Source: a bacterium D16-36 (GTDB taxonomy: Bacteria; Bacillota; Clostridia; Lachnospirales; Lachnospiraceae). From it: 64,000 nucleotides of DNA. The stretch is taken from NCBI GenBank assembly GCA_003611745.1, contig RAYF01000008.1, forward strand, positions 62,001 through 126,000. Direction: 5' to 3'. This document shows, piece after piece, positions 34,790 to 45,117 of the stretch. The notes under the pieces were generated by a model. The model was not told the origin of the DNA and made no database searches. It saw nothing but the letters and a program-made list of their open reading frames with translations. Each line of letters starts with the position of its first letter. Position 1 is the stretch's first letter. The position numbers and the translations under genes are program-made.

Positions 34790-35471
34790 ATGCGAAGGGT
34801 TGACAAAAAGGTACGGAAAGAATGCTGCATTGTGGAATTTTTCGGTGGAGATTCCGGCAGGGAAGATTATAGGGCTTCTTGGTCCGAATGGAAGCGGAAA
34901 GACAACGCTGATTAAATCTTTAAGCGGAATTTTAATGCCGGATGCAGGGAAGATGGAGATTGCGGGAAAAGAGATTGGGACAGAAACCAAAAAGATAGTT
35001 TCGTATCTTCCAGAGAGGCCGTATTTTTCCAGTGCTCTGAGAGTAAAGGATACACTATGTTTTTTTGAAGATTTTTATGGGGATTTTCAGCGCAAAACAG
35101 CGGAAGAGATGCTTAAGACGCTGCAGATAGACACAAACAGTAAAATCGGTTCGCTTTCTAAGGGGACGCGTGAAAAGGTACAGCTTGTACTGGTTATGAG
35201 CAGAAAAGCAAAAGTATATCTGTTAGATGAACCGATGGGTGGTGTCGACCCGGCAGCAAGAGATTTTATATTGAAAACAATACTGACAAATTACAATGAA
35301 GATGCCAGTGTTTTGATTTCTACCCATTTGATTAGCGATGTGGAGAAGATATTGGATGAAGTTATTTTTATTAAGCAGGGGAAAATGGCATTGTACAAGT
35401 CAGTGGACGAGATTCGCATGGAAGAGAAAAAATCGGTAGATGCTCTGTTTCGGGAGGTGTTTGCATGTTAG
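34773..35471 (+). CDS. ABC transporter ATP-binding protein of the YtrA-type operon
   Basis: A 232-residue ATPase. Walker A is GPNGSGKTT; the signature reads LSKGTREKVQL, where LSGGQ is usual; Walker B is VYLLDEPMGGVD; H-loop in ISTHLISDVE. The LSKG(T/M) signature is common in YtrB/CcmA-like importers and exporters regulated by GntR proteins. ATG 34773 has GGAGGAG upstream and overlaps the regulator gene by 17 bases. A membrane partner follows with a seven-base overlap. Confidence 0.88.
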   Translation: MDNLIKCEGLTKRYGKNAALWNFSVEIPAGKIIGLLGPNGSGKTTLIKSLSGILMPDAGKMEIAGKEIGTETKKIVSYLPERPYFSSALRVKDTLCFFEDFYGDFQRKTAEEMLKTLQIDTNSKIGSLSKGTREKVQLVLVMSRKAKVYLLDEPMGGVDPAARDFILKTILTNYNEDASVLISTHLISDVEKILDEVIFIKQGKMALYKSVDEIRMEEKKSVDALFREVFAC

Positions 35472-36316
35472 GGAAATTAATTCGATATGATGGTAAGATT
35501 CAGTTAAAGTTTTTATGCAGTTTATTTATTGTTTCTGCTGTGGTAAGCCTGTTTGCGGGGATGATGGGCTGGCTGCATGAGGCATATCCCCAAATAATGG
35601 TGCTTAGTATGTTTAGTACGTTAGCCCTGGGCTTTAGCATATTGGCAATTTTTGCGATGGTATTTGCTAATATTGTTTATGTTGTGCTTCATTTTCGGAA
35701 AAATCTATTCCGTGATGAGGGATACTTAATGCATACGCTTCCGGTAACGGAGCCGCAGCTGTTTTTTAGTAAGCTAATAACCGGTTCAATCTGTGTTTAC
35801 CTTTCCATAATCGCTGGCTGTCTGTGTGCCTGTATCGGGACAAGGCGGTGGGATTATCTGGAGGTGTTTATGAACCTTTTGAGGGAAAGCGGTATACTGG
35901 AGGCAAAGGCAACTGTTCTGGTACTTTTGACATTTTTCCTGCTAGTGCCTTTTACGCTGTGCCAGTTTTATTCTGCCCTGACGATTGGATATACATGGAA
36001 GGTAAATTCCAATAGCCATATCAACCGTGACTTGCTTTCTATAGCTTCCTATGTTATTTTGTATATGATTCAACAGATAGTAGGGCTGATTGCTCTTATG
36101 CTCTATCTTGTATTTACATTTGGAAATCCACTGCGGGCAGGTTTTTTGGAGCGGATGGAGATGTTTATGGATAATATGAATAATAATACAGGGGAAGCGG
36201 TGGTATCATATATTCAGGGTGTTGTCGGGATGGCACTTGGAATTAATCTTGTAATTGCAGTCGTTTTGGTAGTAATTATTCTGCGGAGATTAAATTATCA
36301 TTTGAATTTGGAATAA
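35465..36316 (+). CDS. ABC-2 type permease of the YtrA-type operon
   Basis: A 283-residue membrane protein with six or so hydrophobic segments (about 15-37, 53-78, 100-122, 143-168, 190-215, 255-278). The segment RDEGYLMHTLPVTEPQLFFSKL after the second helix is typical of ABC-2 permeases in Clostridia. It overlaps the ATPase gene by seven bases (GGAGGTGTTTGCATG), so the two are coupled. The substrate is unknown; drug or lantibiotic export, or a role in envelope stress, is most likely. Confidence 0.82.
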   Translation: MLGKLIRYDGKIQLKFLCSLFIVSAVVSLFAGMMGWLHEAYPQIMVLSMFSTLALGFSILAIFAMVFANIVYVVLHFRKNLFRDEGYLMHTLPVTEPQLFFSKLITGSICVYLSIIAGCLCACIGTRRWDYLEVFMNLLRESGILEAKATVLVLLTFFLLVPFTLCQFYSALTIGYTWKVNSNSHINRDLLSIASYVILYMIQQIVGLIALMLYLVFTFGNPLRAGFLERMEMFMDNMNNNTGEAVVSYIQGVVGMALGINLVIAVVLVVIILRRLNYHLNLE

Positions 36317-36385
36317 AGGCAGATTAGCTGCTCCCAATGGCCGCAGCATGACCGCAAGAGAGGAAAATATGGAGGCAGAAGGCGG

Positions 36386-37051
36386 ATGACAGTGGAGAAG
36401 AGCCTGCAAAAAGCGGCAGAATATTTTGAAGGAAAGAAGGCATTTCTTTTCGATATGGATGGGCTGATTTTTGATTCGGAAAGGGTATTTATGGAGCAGC
36501 TTGCGGTAGTGATGGGAGAGCGGGGCTATACTCTTACAAAGGAAATCTATTGTGAAACATTGGGGGTTGGCGGACAGAGGCTGGTTTCTATTATGCAGTC
36601 CCATTACGGGGAGGAGTATCCTTTTCGGGAAATCAGCCATGAAGCTGCCAGACGTGTCAATATCGTGGCGGATACAGTGGGGTTTGGCATGAAACAGGAG
36701 ATACCGGAAGTGCTTGAGTTTTTAAGGGGGAAAAATATTCCCTGTGCCGTTGCGTCGTCCACACGCAGTGATATGGTCAGGCAGTATCTCGTTAAAGCCG
36801 GGCTGTTTCCTTATTTTGCGCATATTATAGGCGGGGAAATGGTCAATCGGTCGAAACCGGATCCAGATATCTTTCTGCTTGCCTGCGGCAAGCTGGGGGA
36901 GGAGACGCAGGACTGTGTTGTGTTGGAGGATTCTGAAAATGGTGTCAGGGCTGCGCTCCGGGCAGGTTGTGAGGTGATCTGTGTTCCTGATTTGAAGGAG
37001 CCTTCTGTGGAAGTGGTGGAACAGGTGGCATTTTTAGTGCAGCGTTCCTAA
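36386..37051 (+). CDS. HAD-superfamily hydrolase, beta-phosphoglucomutase/phosphatase type
   Basis: A 221-residue HAD subfamily IA protein. Motif I is FLFDMDGLIFDSE with both nucleophile and acid/base Asp, motif II is AVASSTRSD, motif III is the Lys in SKPDPDIF, and motif IV is VVLEDSENG. A four-helix cap follows motif I. Close relatives dephosphorylate sugar phosphates or act as beta-phosphoglucomutases; the substrate cannot be told from sequence. It stands alone with a terminator after it. Confidence 0.85.
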   Translation: MTVEKSLQKAAEYFEGKKAFLFDMDGLIFDSERVFMEQLAVVMGERGYTLTKEIYCETLGVGGQRLVSIMQSHYGEEYPFREISHEAARRVNIVADTVGFGMKQEIPEVLEFLRGKNIPCAVASSTRSDMVRQYLVKAGLFPYFAHIIGGEMVNRSKPDPDIFLLACGKLGEETQDCVVLEDSENGVRAALRAGCEVICVPDLKEPSVEVVEQVAFLVQRS

Positions 37052-37080
37052 GAAATCTTTAAATAAAAAAGTTATCATAT

Positions 37081-37110
37081 GGCTGCCTTTTGGCAGCCTA
37101 TTGTCATTTT
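37081..37110 (+). terminator. Intrinsic terminator after the HAD gene
   Basis: GGCTGCC (37081-37087), a TTTT loop and GGCAGCC (37092-37098) followed by TATTGTCATTTTT. The T-run is interrupted but the stem is perfect. Confidence 0.7.
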
Positions 37111-37162
37111 TGGTATCTTACTTTATAATAAACGAGAAAAATTAATAAGGTGGTAATCCCTG

Positions 37163-37915
37163 ATGGAAAGAGAATACGATATTTATGGAGGTTTTGCCTC
37201 GGTTTATGATTTGTTTATGGACAATATCCCTTATGATGACTGGTTTCGGTATGTGAAGATGCTTCTGGAGAAGAAGGGGATTGATAGGGGGATTGTGGTG
37301 GAGCTTGCCTGTGGAACCGGAGAGATGGCAGAGAGGCTTTGCGGGGCAGGTTATGATGTGATAGGGGTAGACTTATCAGAGGAAATGCTCGCAGCCGCCA
37401 GAGAAAAATGTAGTGATAAGGTATTGCTTCTCCATCAGGATATCAGGGAGTTGGATTTATACGGTTCAGCCTCTGCCATGGTTTGTGTCTGTGATGGGAT
37501 GAATTATATCTGTACGGAAGAGGAGTTGCAGCAGGTTTTTGGAAGGGCATACACTTTTCTGGAAAAACAGGGTGTCCTTATTTTTGACATGAAGACAGAG
37601 TATTATTATAGAGAAGTTTTGGGAAACCGTGTTTTGGCGGATAACAGGGAGAATGCGAGTTATATCTGGGAAAATATGTATGATGCCAAGGAGAAGGTGA
37701 ATGAGTATCTGCTGACGGTCTATGCGCTGGAGGATGATGAACAGGATCTGTTTGTGCGGACGGATGAACTGCACCGCCAGAAGGCATATGATGCGGAGAC
37801 AGTGTGCAGATGCCTGAGGGAGCAGGGATTTGGAAGCGTTGAGGTATTTGGGGCGTTTACAGAAATTGAACCAGATAAAGATGCGGAGAGAGTCTACTTT
37901 ATCGCACAGAAATGA
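37163..37915 (+). CDS. SAM-dependent class I methyltransferase
   Basis: A 250-residue protein with the SAM-binding glycine motif VVELACGTGEMAERL (about 48-62), the acidic end of strand two in VIGVDLSEEML, and VCVCDGMNYI for motif IV. It begins with YDIYGGFASVYDLFMDNIPYDDW, typical of small-molecule methyltransferases of the methyltransf_25 group that stand near hslO in Clostridia. The methyl acceptor is unknown. Its last bases abut the hslO leader, so co-transcription is likely. Confidence 0.85.
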   Translation: MEREYDIYGGFASVYDLFMDNIPYDDWFRYVKMLLEKKGIDRGIVVELACGTGEMAERLCGAGYDVIGVDLSEEMLAAAREKCSDKVLLLHQDIRELDLYGSASAMVCVCDGMNYICTEEELQQVFGRAYTFLEKQGVLIFDMKTEYYYREVLGNRVLADNRENASYIWENMYDAKEKVNEYLLTVYALEDDEQDLFVRTDELHRQKAYDAETVCRCLREQGFGSVEVFGAFTEIEPDKDAERVYFIAQK

Positions 37916-37980
37916 AGACAAAAAGCAAGGGTAGATTGCTTTCCTGCTTTTGGAAGAATAAACTAAAAAGGGGTATCAAT

Positions 37981-38853
37981 ATGAATCAGGATTATATTGT
38001 CAGGGCGATGGCCGCAAACCATCAACTGCGTATTTTCGCAGCTTCTTCAAAGAATTTGGTAGAGAGGGCAAGGCAGATACATGGGACAAGCCCGGTTGCG
38101 ACAGCAGCATTAGGGAGGCTTTTGACTGCAGGAAGCATGATGGGGAGCATGATGAAGGGGGATAAGGATATCCTTACACTCCAAATTCAGTGTGGGGGCC
38201 CGATTGGAGGGCTGACAGTAACGGCAGATTCTAAGGCAAATGTCAAGGGATATGTAAAGCAGCCGGTGGTGATTCTTCCGCCAAATGCACAGGGGAAATT
38301 AGATGTTTCCGGAGCTATCGGGCCGGGCTTTCTTAATGTCATCCGGGATATTGGCCTGAAAGAGCCGTATAACGGGCAGACACATTTAGTTTCTGGGGAG
38401 ATTGCCGAGGATTTGACATATTATTATGCTACATCTGAACAGGTACCTTCTTCGGTTGGGCTGGGTGTATTGCTGGATAAAGAGAACCATGTAAAGCAGG
38501 CAGGCGGTTTTATTATTCAGGTTATGCCCTTTGCGGAGGATTCTGTTATTGATAAAGTTGAAGCCTCTTTAAAACATGTGCATTCTGTGACAGATTTGTT
38601 AGAGAAGGGGATGCTGCCGGAAGATATTATCCGTCATTTAATGGGGGATCTGGATATTGATATTCTGGATAAGATACCGGCAGGTTATGTCTGCAACTGT
38701 TCTAAAGAGCGGGTATCCGGAGCAATAGCAAGTATAGGGAGGGCGGATTTGCAGGAGATGATTGATTCCGGTGAAACGATTGAAGTCAATTGTCATTTTT
38801 GTGGTTCCCACTATTACTTTACAACCGATGAGCTAAGGGGATTTTTAATATAA
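37981..38853 (+). CDS. hslO: Redox-regulated chaperone Hsp33
   Basis: A 290-residue cytoplasmic chaperone that is switched on by oxidation. The N-terminal domain reads YIVRAMAANHQLRIFAA; the middle contains the usual GPIGGLTVTAD; the C-terminus carries the four zinc cysteines in VCNCSKERV and NCHFCGSHYYF (CxC and CxxC). ATG 37981 follows AAAAGGGG; the frame is open to 37912, but that extension overlaps the methyltransferase gene and lacks homology. Confidence 0.95.
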   Translation: MNQDYIVRAMAANHQLRIFAASSKNLVERARQIHGTSPVATAALGRLLTAGSMMGSMMKGDKDILTLQIQCGGPIGGLTVTADSKANVKGYVKQPVVILPPNAQGKLDVSGAIGPGFLNVIRDIGLKEPYNGQTHLVSGEIAEDLTYYYATSEQVPSSVGLGVLLDKENHVKQAGGFIIQVMPFAEDSVIDKVEASLKHVHSVTDLLEKGMLPEDIIRHLMGDLDIDILDKIPAGYVCNCSKERVSGAIASIGRADLQEMIDSGETIEVNCHFCGSHYYFTTDELRGFLI

Positions 38854-38870
38854 AAGAGGAGTGTGTTGGA

Positions 38871-41090
38871 ATGAAACGAAAGAAAGAAGTTTTTTTGTCT
38901 GCTGTGCTGGTGTTTATGGCTGCATTTTCTTTTTTCCTGATAACAAAAGGAACAGCACAGAAAGGGGTAGGGGCTGCAGCGATTGGGACGGTGCAGGTAC
39001 CCGGGATGCTAAATGTCCGTTCCGGGCCTGGGACAACTTATGAGCTGGTGAGATCTGGCGGGACAGGAGTAACGCTTACAGATGGCGCCAAAGTGACCAT
39101 TATAGGTGTAAATGGAAAGTGGTATCATGTTAAGTTCACACAGAACAGCAAGAAAATTGAGGGATATGTTTCTTCGGATTATGTAAAAGTGAGGACAGGA
39201 AGTGTCCGCACAAAGGTATATGGTATAGTGAATGCCAGTTCTGTAAAGGTTCTGTCAAAGGCGGCCACAGGCGCGGAAGCGGTAAAAGCCGGAAAAAAAG
39301 AGATTTCACTGAAAAAGCAGAAAAAAGTCAGGATACTTTCGGAATCTGTGGTAAAAGATGAGAAATGGTGCAAAATTTCTTTTTCTGAATCTTCTAAAAC
39401 ATATAAAGGGTATGTTTTAGAAAAATATATCACTATTACATGTGATAAGGGACTTCCGGGGGTGGTAAAGGCTTCTTCGGCAGTTTCATTATATCAGACA
39501 GCAGGGAAAAATACTGTTGTGCAGGCAAATGGGAAAAAAGTTTCCGTAAAAAATGGCAAACAGATGACAATTCTTAGCCAGAAAACGGTTTCTGATAAAA
39601 CATATTTATATGTGAAAATGACATATAATAATGCTGTGGTAAAGGGATATCTGCCAGAGCAGTATGGTTTTCTGCAGATTGTTACCGAAGAGAAGGTGGC
39701 AGCGTTACCGACAGCGGATGCCAAGAAAACACCACTGCCATCTGCTTCTGCTGATACGTCAGCTTCGCCGAAGCCTTCTGCAACGCCAAAGCCGACTGCC
39801 GCCCCGGCTACCATGCCGGATGGGGAATATAAGAAAAAACTCGAGAATGATGGTTTCCCTCAATCTTATACTGCAAGCCTGCTGGCATTGCATAAAAAAT
39901 ATCCGAATTGGATTTTTACTCCATATAAGACTGGTTTGAAATGGAGCACTGTGATTTCCAAGGAAAGCAAGGTCGGCTTGAATCTGATTCCAAACAGCAA
40001 ATCGCCTGCGTGGAAATCTACAGAGGAGGGGGCTTACGACTGGAAGAAGGATAAGTATATTCCTTTTGACGGTTCCACATGGGTGACTGCATCGAAAAAA
40101 GCAGTAAAGTATTATATGGATCCGCGTAATTTTCTCGATGAGCGCGGTATCTTTCAGTTCGAGAACCTGGCGTATCAGGAGGATGACCATAATCAGTCCG
40201 GAGTGGAAAATATATTAAATAATACGCCGATGCATGATAGTACATTTACATATAAGGACGATTCCTCAAATTCAAAGACGGTAAAATATTCGGATGCTTT
40301 TATGGCAGCAGCGTCAGAATCCGGAGTAAGTCCGTATCATTTGGCATCAAGGGTAAAGCAGGAAGTAGTAGTCAGCCCGACCTTGATGAGCAGTTCTGTT
40401 TCAGGAAAGGTAGCCGGATATGAGGGAATCTATAATTTCTATAATATCGGTGCGTATCACAGCACAGCCTCTGGAGGGGCCATTGCAAATGGGCTCAGTT
40501 GGGCAAGTACCGGCACAACGTACCTGAGGCCATGGAACAGCCCATACAAATCTATTGTAGGAGGGGCCTCCTATATAGGGAAAAATTATATAAATGTAGG
40601 GCAGAATACATTATATTTACAGAAATTTAATGTTACAGGCAAGAATCGTTACTCCCATCAGTATATGGCGAATGTGGAGGCACCAAACAGTGAGGCAACA
40701 AAGACCAGTTCTGCATATGGGGCAGAAAAAGATGACATGACAATTGTATTTTCTATCCCTGTATATAATAATATGCCGGAGACGCCATGCAGCGTACCTT
40801 CCGGGGGAAAGAACCCGAACAATTATCTGAAGTCATTGTCTGTAGCAGACCATGCATTTAGTTCAAAATTTGTACTCGGTGATGACGGAAGTAAGACATA
40901 TACCCTGACGGTAGCAAATAATGTTACCTCCGTGAAGATTAATGCGAAGGCCGTGTCTTCTAAAGCGGCTGTTACAGGAACCGGAACAAAACAGCTTGGC
41001 GTGGGGACAAAAACTTATACGGTTAAGGTAACTTCTGAAAGTGGGGCAGAACGCAAATATAATATTAAAATAACTAGAAAATCAGCATAA
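38871..41090 (+). CDS. Exported SH3-domain N-acetylglucosaminidase-like wall hydrolase
   Basis: A 739-residue secreted protein: N-terminal signal or anchor helix (about 7-27), three SH3b-like domains (about 40-110, 115-190 and 195-265), a Pro/Ser/Thr-rich linker (about 280-320), a glucosaminidase domain (about 330-640; SPYHLASRVKQEVV with the presumed catalytic Glu, then EGIYNFYNIGAYH) and a C-terminal cadherin-like beta-sandwich (about 650-739). It should cut glycan strands of peptidoglycan, with SH3b domains binding the wall. The last domain is shared in type with the cohesin protein encoded next. GAGGAG precedes the ATG. Confidence 0.85.
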   Translation: MKRKKEVFLSAVLVFMAAFSFFLITKGTAQKGVGAAAIGTVQVPGMLNVRSGPGTTYELVRSGGTGVTLTDGAKVTIIGVNGKWYHVKFTQNSKKIEGYVSSDYVKVRTGSVRTKVYGIVNASSVKVLSKAATGAEAVKAGKKEISLKKQKKVRILSESVVKDEKWCKISFSESSKTYKGYVLEKYITITCDKGLPGVVKASSAVSLYQTAGKNTVVQANGKKVSVKNGKQMTILSQKTVSDKTYLYVKMTYNNAVVKGYLPEQYGFLQIVTEEKVAALPTADAKKTPLPSASADTSASPKPSATPKPTAAPATMPDGEYKKKLENDGFPQSYTASLLALHKKYPNWIFTPYKTGLKWSTVISKESKVGLNLIPNSKSPAWKSTEEGAYDWKKDKYIPFDGSTWVTASKKAVKYYMDPRNFLDERGIFQFENLAYQEDDHNQSGVENILNNTPMHDSTFTYKDDSSNSKTVKYSDAFMAAASESGVSPYHLASRVKQEVVVSPTLMSSSVSGKVAGYEGIYNFYNIGAYHSTASGGAIANGLSWASTGTTYLRPWNSPYKSIVGGASYIGKNYINVGQNTLYLQKFNVTGKNRYSHQYMANVEAPNSEATKTSSAYGAEKDDMTIVFSIPVYNNMPETPCSVPSGGKNPNNYLKSLSVADHAFSSKFVLGDDGSKTYTLTVANNVTSVKINAKAVSSKAAVTGTGTKQLGVGTKTYTVKVTSESGAERKYNIKITRKSA

Positions 41091-41172
41091 ATTAAAAGGA
41101 AGGCACTAGAGGGTGCTTGAGTTTTCCCGATTCTGAGGGAGTATACAAAGTTAGGAAAGGCTGGGTATAGAG

Positions 41173-42528
41173 ATGAGGCAGACAGGCAGAATATCCGAAA
41201 TAAAAATAGGCTGGATGGCAGGAAGCGGCAGAGTGTTTTTGGGGATTTTGTTTGTCTGTTTTTTTTGTTTTGCCGGATGGGGCAGGGCGAAAACTGTGAT
41301 GGCAGCAGGCGCTTCTATTACTATTTCAACAAAAAATAGTACGGTCGAAAAAGGGGATACCGTTTATATCGTGGTTAAGGTAAGTTCCAGCGAGGCTATC
41401 AGGGGATTTGAAGGCCATTTTACGTATAACAGCAGAGTTCTCCAGTTTGTGACAGGAGGGAATATTACCCATGGAAATGATGACTCATTTCGGATAAATG
41501 ACACACAGAGGGCAGCAGGTGTTTCTAAAATAACTTATTCTGTAAAGTTTATCGCTAGAAAGGCCGGAAGCGCTTCTGTTACTATGCGCAAGCCATACCA
41601 TGTCTATGCAGACGATGATGGTTCGTCTGAGATGTCAGTTTCTTACAATACATTGAATATACTGGTAAAAAATAAATTATCCTCAAATGATAAGCCGGTA
41701 GGCACTTCACGGACGCCGAAACCTTCTCCGTCAGCAAAGCCCGTTGAGACAGGCAGGCCAGAAGAGTCAGGAAGGCCGCAGGAATCTGCTGCACCTTCGC
41801 CCCGGAAAAATGATGTGCCGGGTTCTTCCAGGCTTCGGAAATTGTCTATAGAGGGTGTTGATTTTGTGCCGGATTTTGAACCGGGCATAAAGAAGTATAG
41901 TGCCCTTATTACAACGGATAAGAAAGAACTGAAGATAGATTACCAGCCAAAGGACAGTCAGGCGGAGGTAGTGGTAAAGGGTAATAAAAATCTGGCCGAG
42001 GGAAAGAATACGGTAAAGGTAATTGTCAATGGTACAACGGGGGAGAGGACGGTATACCGTTTGTCACTCACCATACAGCATACCAATAATAAAAATCAGG
42101 CAAACCGTGTGGCTGTTATACAGAAAAAAGGGAAAACATATTTAAAGGGAAGCACGCAGATAGAGGTGCTTTCTCTGAAAGAAGAAGGGATTGTTCCAGA
42201 TGGGTTTGAAAAAACGCAAACAACTATTGACGGAAAAGAGATTACGTCGTATGCTTTAAAAGGCGGCGGAGAGAGTAGTTTTGTATTGGTATACGGGAAA
42301 GGGAACAAAGAGGAGCTGTATCTCTATGATAAAGAGAACAGCACGATCATGCCGTATGAGAAAGTAAAATCATGGTATCGCAGCCTGAATGGCGGTTCCG
42401 TTTCGATGATAACAGACGAGGAACGAATGATTCAGAGCTTGAAGTATGTGATTGGTATTATGGCTGCATTTTGCGGTTTGCTGCTGCTTATTACAATTGC
42501 TGCTTCTATTCGCGCGCACCGCCGTTAA
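41173..42528 (+). CDS. Membrane-anchored cohesin-domain surface protein
   Basis: A 451-residue protein with an N-terminal signal sequence (hydrophobic about 18-36, cleavage near VMAAGA), a cohesin domain (about 40-165: ASITISTKNSTVEKGDTVYI... RGFEGHFTYNS), a Pro/Ser-rich linker (about 175-215), a cadherin-like beta-sandwich (about 218-305), an unknown region and a C-terminal transmembrane helix (about 420-445) with a basic tail. Cohesins bind dockerins in cellulosomes, but no dockerin or glycosidase is nearby, so a cell-surface structural role is more likely. Confidence 0.8.
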   Translation: MRQTGRISEIKIGWMAGSGRVFLGILFVCFFCFAGWGRAKTVMAAGASITISTKNSTVEKGDTVYIVVKVSSSEAIRGFEGHFTYNSRVLQFVTGGNITHGNDDSFRINDTQRAAGVSKITYSVKFIARKAGSASVTMRKPYHVYADDDGSSEMSVSYNTLNILVKNKLSSNDKPVGTSRTPKPSPSAKPVETGRPEESGRPQESAAPSPRKNDVPGSSRLRKLSIEGVDFVPDFEPGIKKYSALITTDKKELKIDYQPKDSQAEVVVKGNKNLAEGKNTVKVIVNGTTGERTVYRLSLTIQHTNNKNQANRVAVIQKKGKTYLKGSTQIEVLSLKEEGIVPDGFEKTQTTIDGKEITSYALKGGGESSFVLVYGKGNKEELYLYDKENSTIMPYEKVKSWYRSLNGGSVSMITDEERMIQSLKYVIGIMAAFCGLLLLITIAASIRAHRR

Positions 42529-42601
42529 GGGACTGTTTAGAGTAAACTTGTGGCAATAGCCTGTCTCACAGTTCCTAATAAATCTTGGAGGATATAAAAG
42601 A

Positions 42602-45043
42602 ATGCAGAAACGCTACACGAAAAGTGCCCAAAAAGTATTGGATAATGCAAATAAACAGGCAGTTTCACTGGGGCACAGTTTTATAGGAACGGAACATCTG
42701 CTCCTTGCACTGCTGGGAACGAAAGGTGTTGCCAGTGAGGTATTAAAGGAAAATGGGGTTTCGTATGATAAGATAAAGGAATTGATAGAGGATAATCTGA
42801 CGACAGATACAAATGTACTGACAACAGGAAATGCAGAGTTTACGCCAAGGGCACAGAAGATAGTGAATAATGCTATCAGTGAAGCTGACAGGCTTGGTGC
42901 GCCAAGTGCAGGGACGGAGCATATTCTGATTGCCATGCTCAAGGAGCAGGACTGTATTGCTGTCCGCCTTCTAAATACAAAGGGAATCAATGTGCAGAAG
43001 CTATATGTTGATGTATTGACTTCAACCGGTCAGGATATCACCAGTGCAAAGAATGAATATATGATGCAGAAGAGCAAGAAAAGCAAGTCGGCAACCCCTA
43101 TGCTTGACCAGTACAGCAGGGATTTGACTGCGCTGGCAAAAGAAGGGCGGCTTGACCCTGTGATTGGCAGGGAGATAGAGACCAGACGGCTTGTACAGAT
43201 TCTGAGCCGCAGGACGAAGAACAATCCGTGCCTGATTGGTGAACCGGGTGTAGGTAAGACTGCTGTAGTCGAGGGGCTTGCACAGAAAATTATTCAGGGG
43301 GATATTCCGGAAGTCCTGCAGGACCGGAGGGTTCTGGTACTGGATTTATCTGGGATGGTTGCCGGTTCTAAATACCGTGGGGAATTTGAGGAGCGCATTA
43401 AGCGTTCGCTCCGGGAAGTTGGGCAGTCCGGCAATATCCTGCTTTTTATTGATGAAATCCATACGATTATCGGTGCAGGGGGCGCCGAGGGGGCAATTGA
43501 TGCCGCCAATATCTTAAAGCCGGCGCTTGCAAGGGGAGAGATTCAGATTATCGGCGCCACTACGAGGGAAGAATATCGGAAATATATTGAGAAGGATGCT
43601 GCCCTGGAGCGGAGGTTTCAGCCTGTAATGGTGGAAGAGCCCGACGAAGAGGAGACGATGGCGATATTAAAAGGGCTTAGGGAGCGTTATGAGGAGCACC
43701 ATCATGTGGAGATTACAGATAGTGCGATTGTGGCTGCTGTAAAAATGTCCGAGAGATATGTAAATGACCGTTTTTTGCCGGATAAGGCGATTGACGCAAT
43801 TGACGAGGCGGCTGCAAGGGCGGGGTTAAGCCAGTACCTGCCATCGCCGGAGCTTCGCAGCATGGAAGAGGAAGCTGCTTCTTATGAGAAGAAGAAAGAG
43901 GATGCCATTTGTCAGGAAGATTTTGCCCTTGCCGGTGAGATGAAAAGAAAGCAGGCAGAATGTCAGGAGAAAATCCAGCACATGCGGCAGGAGCTTGAAA
44001 AAGGCCGCCAGAAGAAGGCGTTGCAGGTGACAGATGTGGATGTTGCAAATGTCATCGCTGACTGGACGAAGATTCCGGTTCAGAAGCTGCAGGAGGAGGA
44101 GACAGAGAGGCTGCGCCATCTCGAGGAGGAGCTTCATAGGCGTGTGATTGGCCAGGAGGAGGCTGTGACGGCTGTAGCCAAGGCAGTGCGCCGCGGCAGG
44201 GTAGGATTGAAGGACCCGAACCGGCCGATTGGCTCGTTTCTTTTTCTTGGCCCTACTGGTGTTGGAAAAACGGAGCTTTCCAAGGCACTTGCTGATGCTG
44301 TCTTTGGAAAAGAAAATGAGATGATACGCGTTGATATGTCAGAATATATGGAAAAGCATAGTGTTTCAAAGATGATCGGTTCTCCGCCGGGATATGTCGG
44401 TTATGAGGATGGGGGGCAGCTCAGTGAAAAGGTGCGCCGTCATCCATATTCTGTTATTTTATTTGATGAAATTGAGAAGGCCCATCTGGATGTGTTTAAT
44501 ATTCTGCTTCAGATTCTGGAAGACGGGCATGTGACAGATGCCCAGGGAAGGAAGGTAAGCTTTAAAAATACAATTATTATTATGACTTCCAATGCGGGGG
44601 CGCAGCAGATTGTATCTCCGAAGCATCTTGGGTTTGGCACTAACGAGGATGCGGAAGCGGATTATAAGCAGATGAAAGAAAATGTGCTGGAAGAGGTTAA
44701 GAAGATCTTTAAGCCGGAGTTTATCAACCGTATTGACGAGATGCTGGTCTTCCATACATTGACACAGGAAAATATTGAGGATATTGTCAGACTGATGATT
44801 GGGACGTTGAATAAGCGGCTGGAGGCACAGATGAGCATCACACTGGATGTGTCAAAGGAGGCGGTGGAATATTTGGCCAAGAGCGGATTTGACAAGAATT
44901 ATGGGGCACGGCCAATCCGCCGCAGCATTCAGGCAAAAATAGAAGATGAACTGGCTGACCGTGTCCTTTTTGGGGAGATTAAGCCAGGGGCAAAAATAGC
45001 AGTAGACTGTGTAGATGAAAAGATGACATTTAGGAGTTTGTAA
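42602..45043 (+). CDS. clpC: ATP-dependent Clp protease ATPase subunit ClpC
   Basis: An 813-residue Hsp100 protein: two Clp_N repeats (1-145), AAA-1 with Walker [10 protein letters not shown], a middle coiled coil with a UVR-like motif ([21 protein letters not shown]), AAA-2 with Walker [10 protein letters not shown], and the ClpP-docking LGF loop in [11 protein letters not shown]. It unfolds substrates for ClpP. Unlike in Bacilli there is no ctsR-mcsA-mcsB upstream and I see no CtsR heptad repeat in the short region before it, so its control must differ. GGAGG stands ten bases ahead of the ATG. Confidence 0.95.
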   Translation: MQKRYTKSAQKVLDNANKQAVSLGHSFIGTEHLLLALLGTKGVASEVLKENGVSYDKIKELIEDNLTTDTNVLTTGNAEFTPRAQKIVNNAISEADRLGAPSAGTEHILIAMLKEQDCIAVRLLNTKGINVQKLYVDVLTSTGQDITSAKNEYMMQKSKKSKSATPMLDQYSRDLTALAKEGRLDPVIGREIETRRLVQILSRRTKNNPCLIGEPGVGKTAVVEGLAQKIIQGDIPEVLQDRRVLVLDLSGMVAGSKYRGEFEERIKRSLREVGQSGNILLFIDEIHTIIGAGGAEGAIDAANILKPALARGEIQIIGATTREEYRKYIEKDAALERRFQPVMVEEPDEEETMAILKGLRERYEEHHHVEITDSAIVAAVKMSERYVNDRFLPDKAIDAIDEAAARAGLSQYLPSPELRSMEEEAASYEKKKEDAICQEDFALAGEMKRKQAECQEKIQHMRQELEKGRQKKALQVTDVDVANVIADWTKIPVQKLQEEETERLRHLEEELHRRVIGQEEAVTAVAKAVRRGRVGLKDPNRPIGSFLFLGPTGVGKTELSKALADAVFGKENEMIRVDMSEYMEKHSVSKMIGSPPGYVGYEDGGQLSEKVRRHPYSVILFDEIEKAHLDVFNILLQILEDGHVTDAQGRKVSFKNTIIIMTSNAGAQQIVSPKHLGFGTNEDAEADYKQMKENVLEEVKKIFKPEFINRIDEMLVFHTLTQENIEDIVRLMIGTLNKRLEAQMSITLDVSKEAVEYLAKSGFDKNYGARPIRRSIQAKIEDELADRVLFGEIKPGAKIAVDCVDEKMTFRSL

Positions 45044-45046
45044 TGC

Positions 45047-45075
45047 TGGAAAATTTGTCAAAAATATGATATAAT
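45047..45075 (+). promoter_or_regulatory. Probable promoter of the 137-residue gene and radA
   Basis: TGGAAA (45047-45052), a 17-base spacer and TATAAT (45070-45075) with TG one base before the -10 (extended form). It begins right after the clpC stop codon. Confidence 0.5.
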
Positions 45076-45117
45076 TTTTAAAGACACAAGGATAGAAAAA
45101 GAAATATCGGAATCTGG

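Noticed and set aside
41095-41130. AAGGCAC/GTGCTT hairpin between the wall hydrolase and cohesin genes as a terminator
   Set aside because: The stem is short and imperfect and is followed by GAGTTTTCCC rather than a proper T-run.
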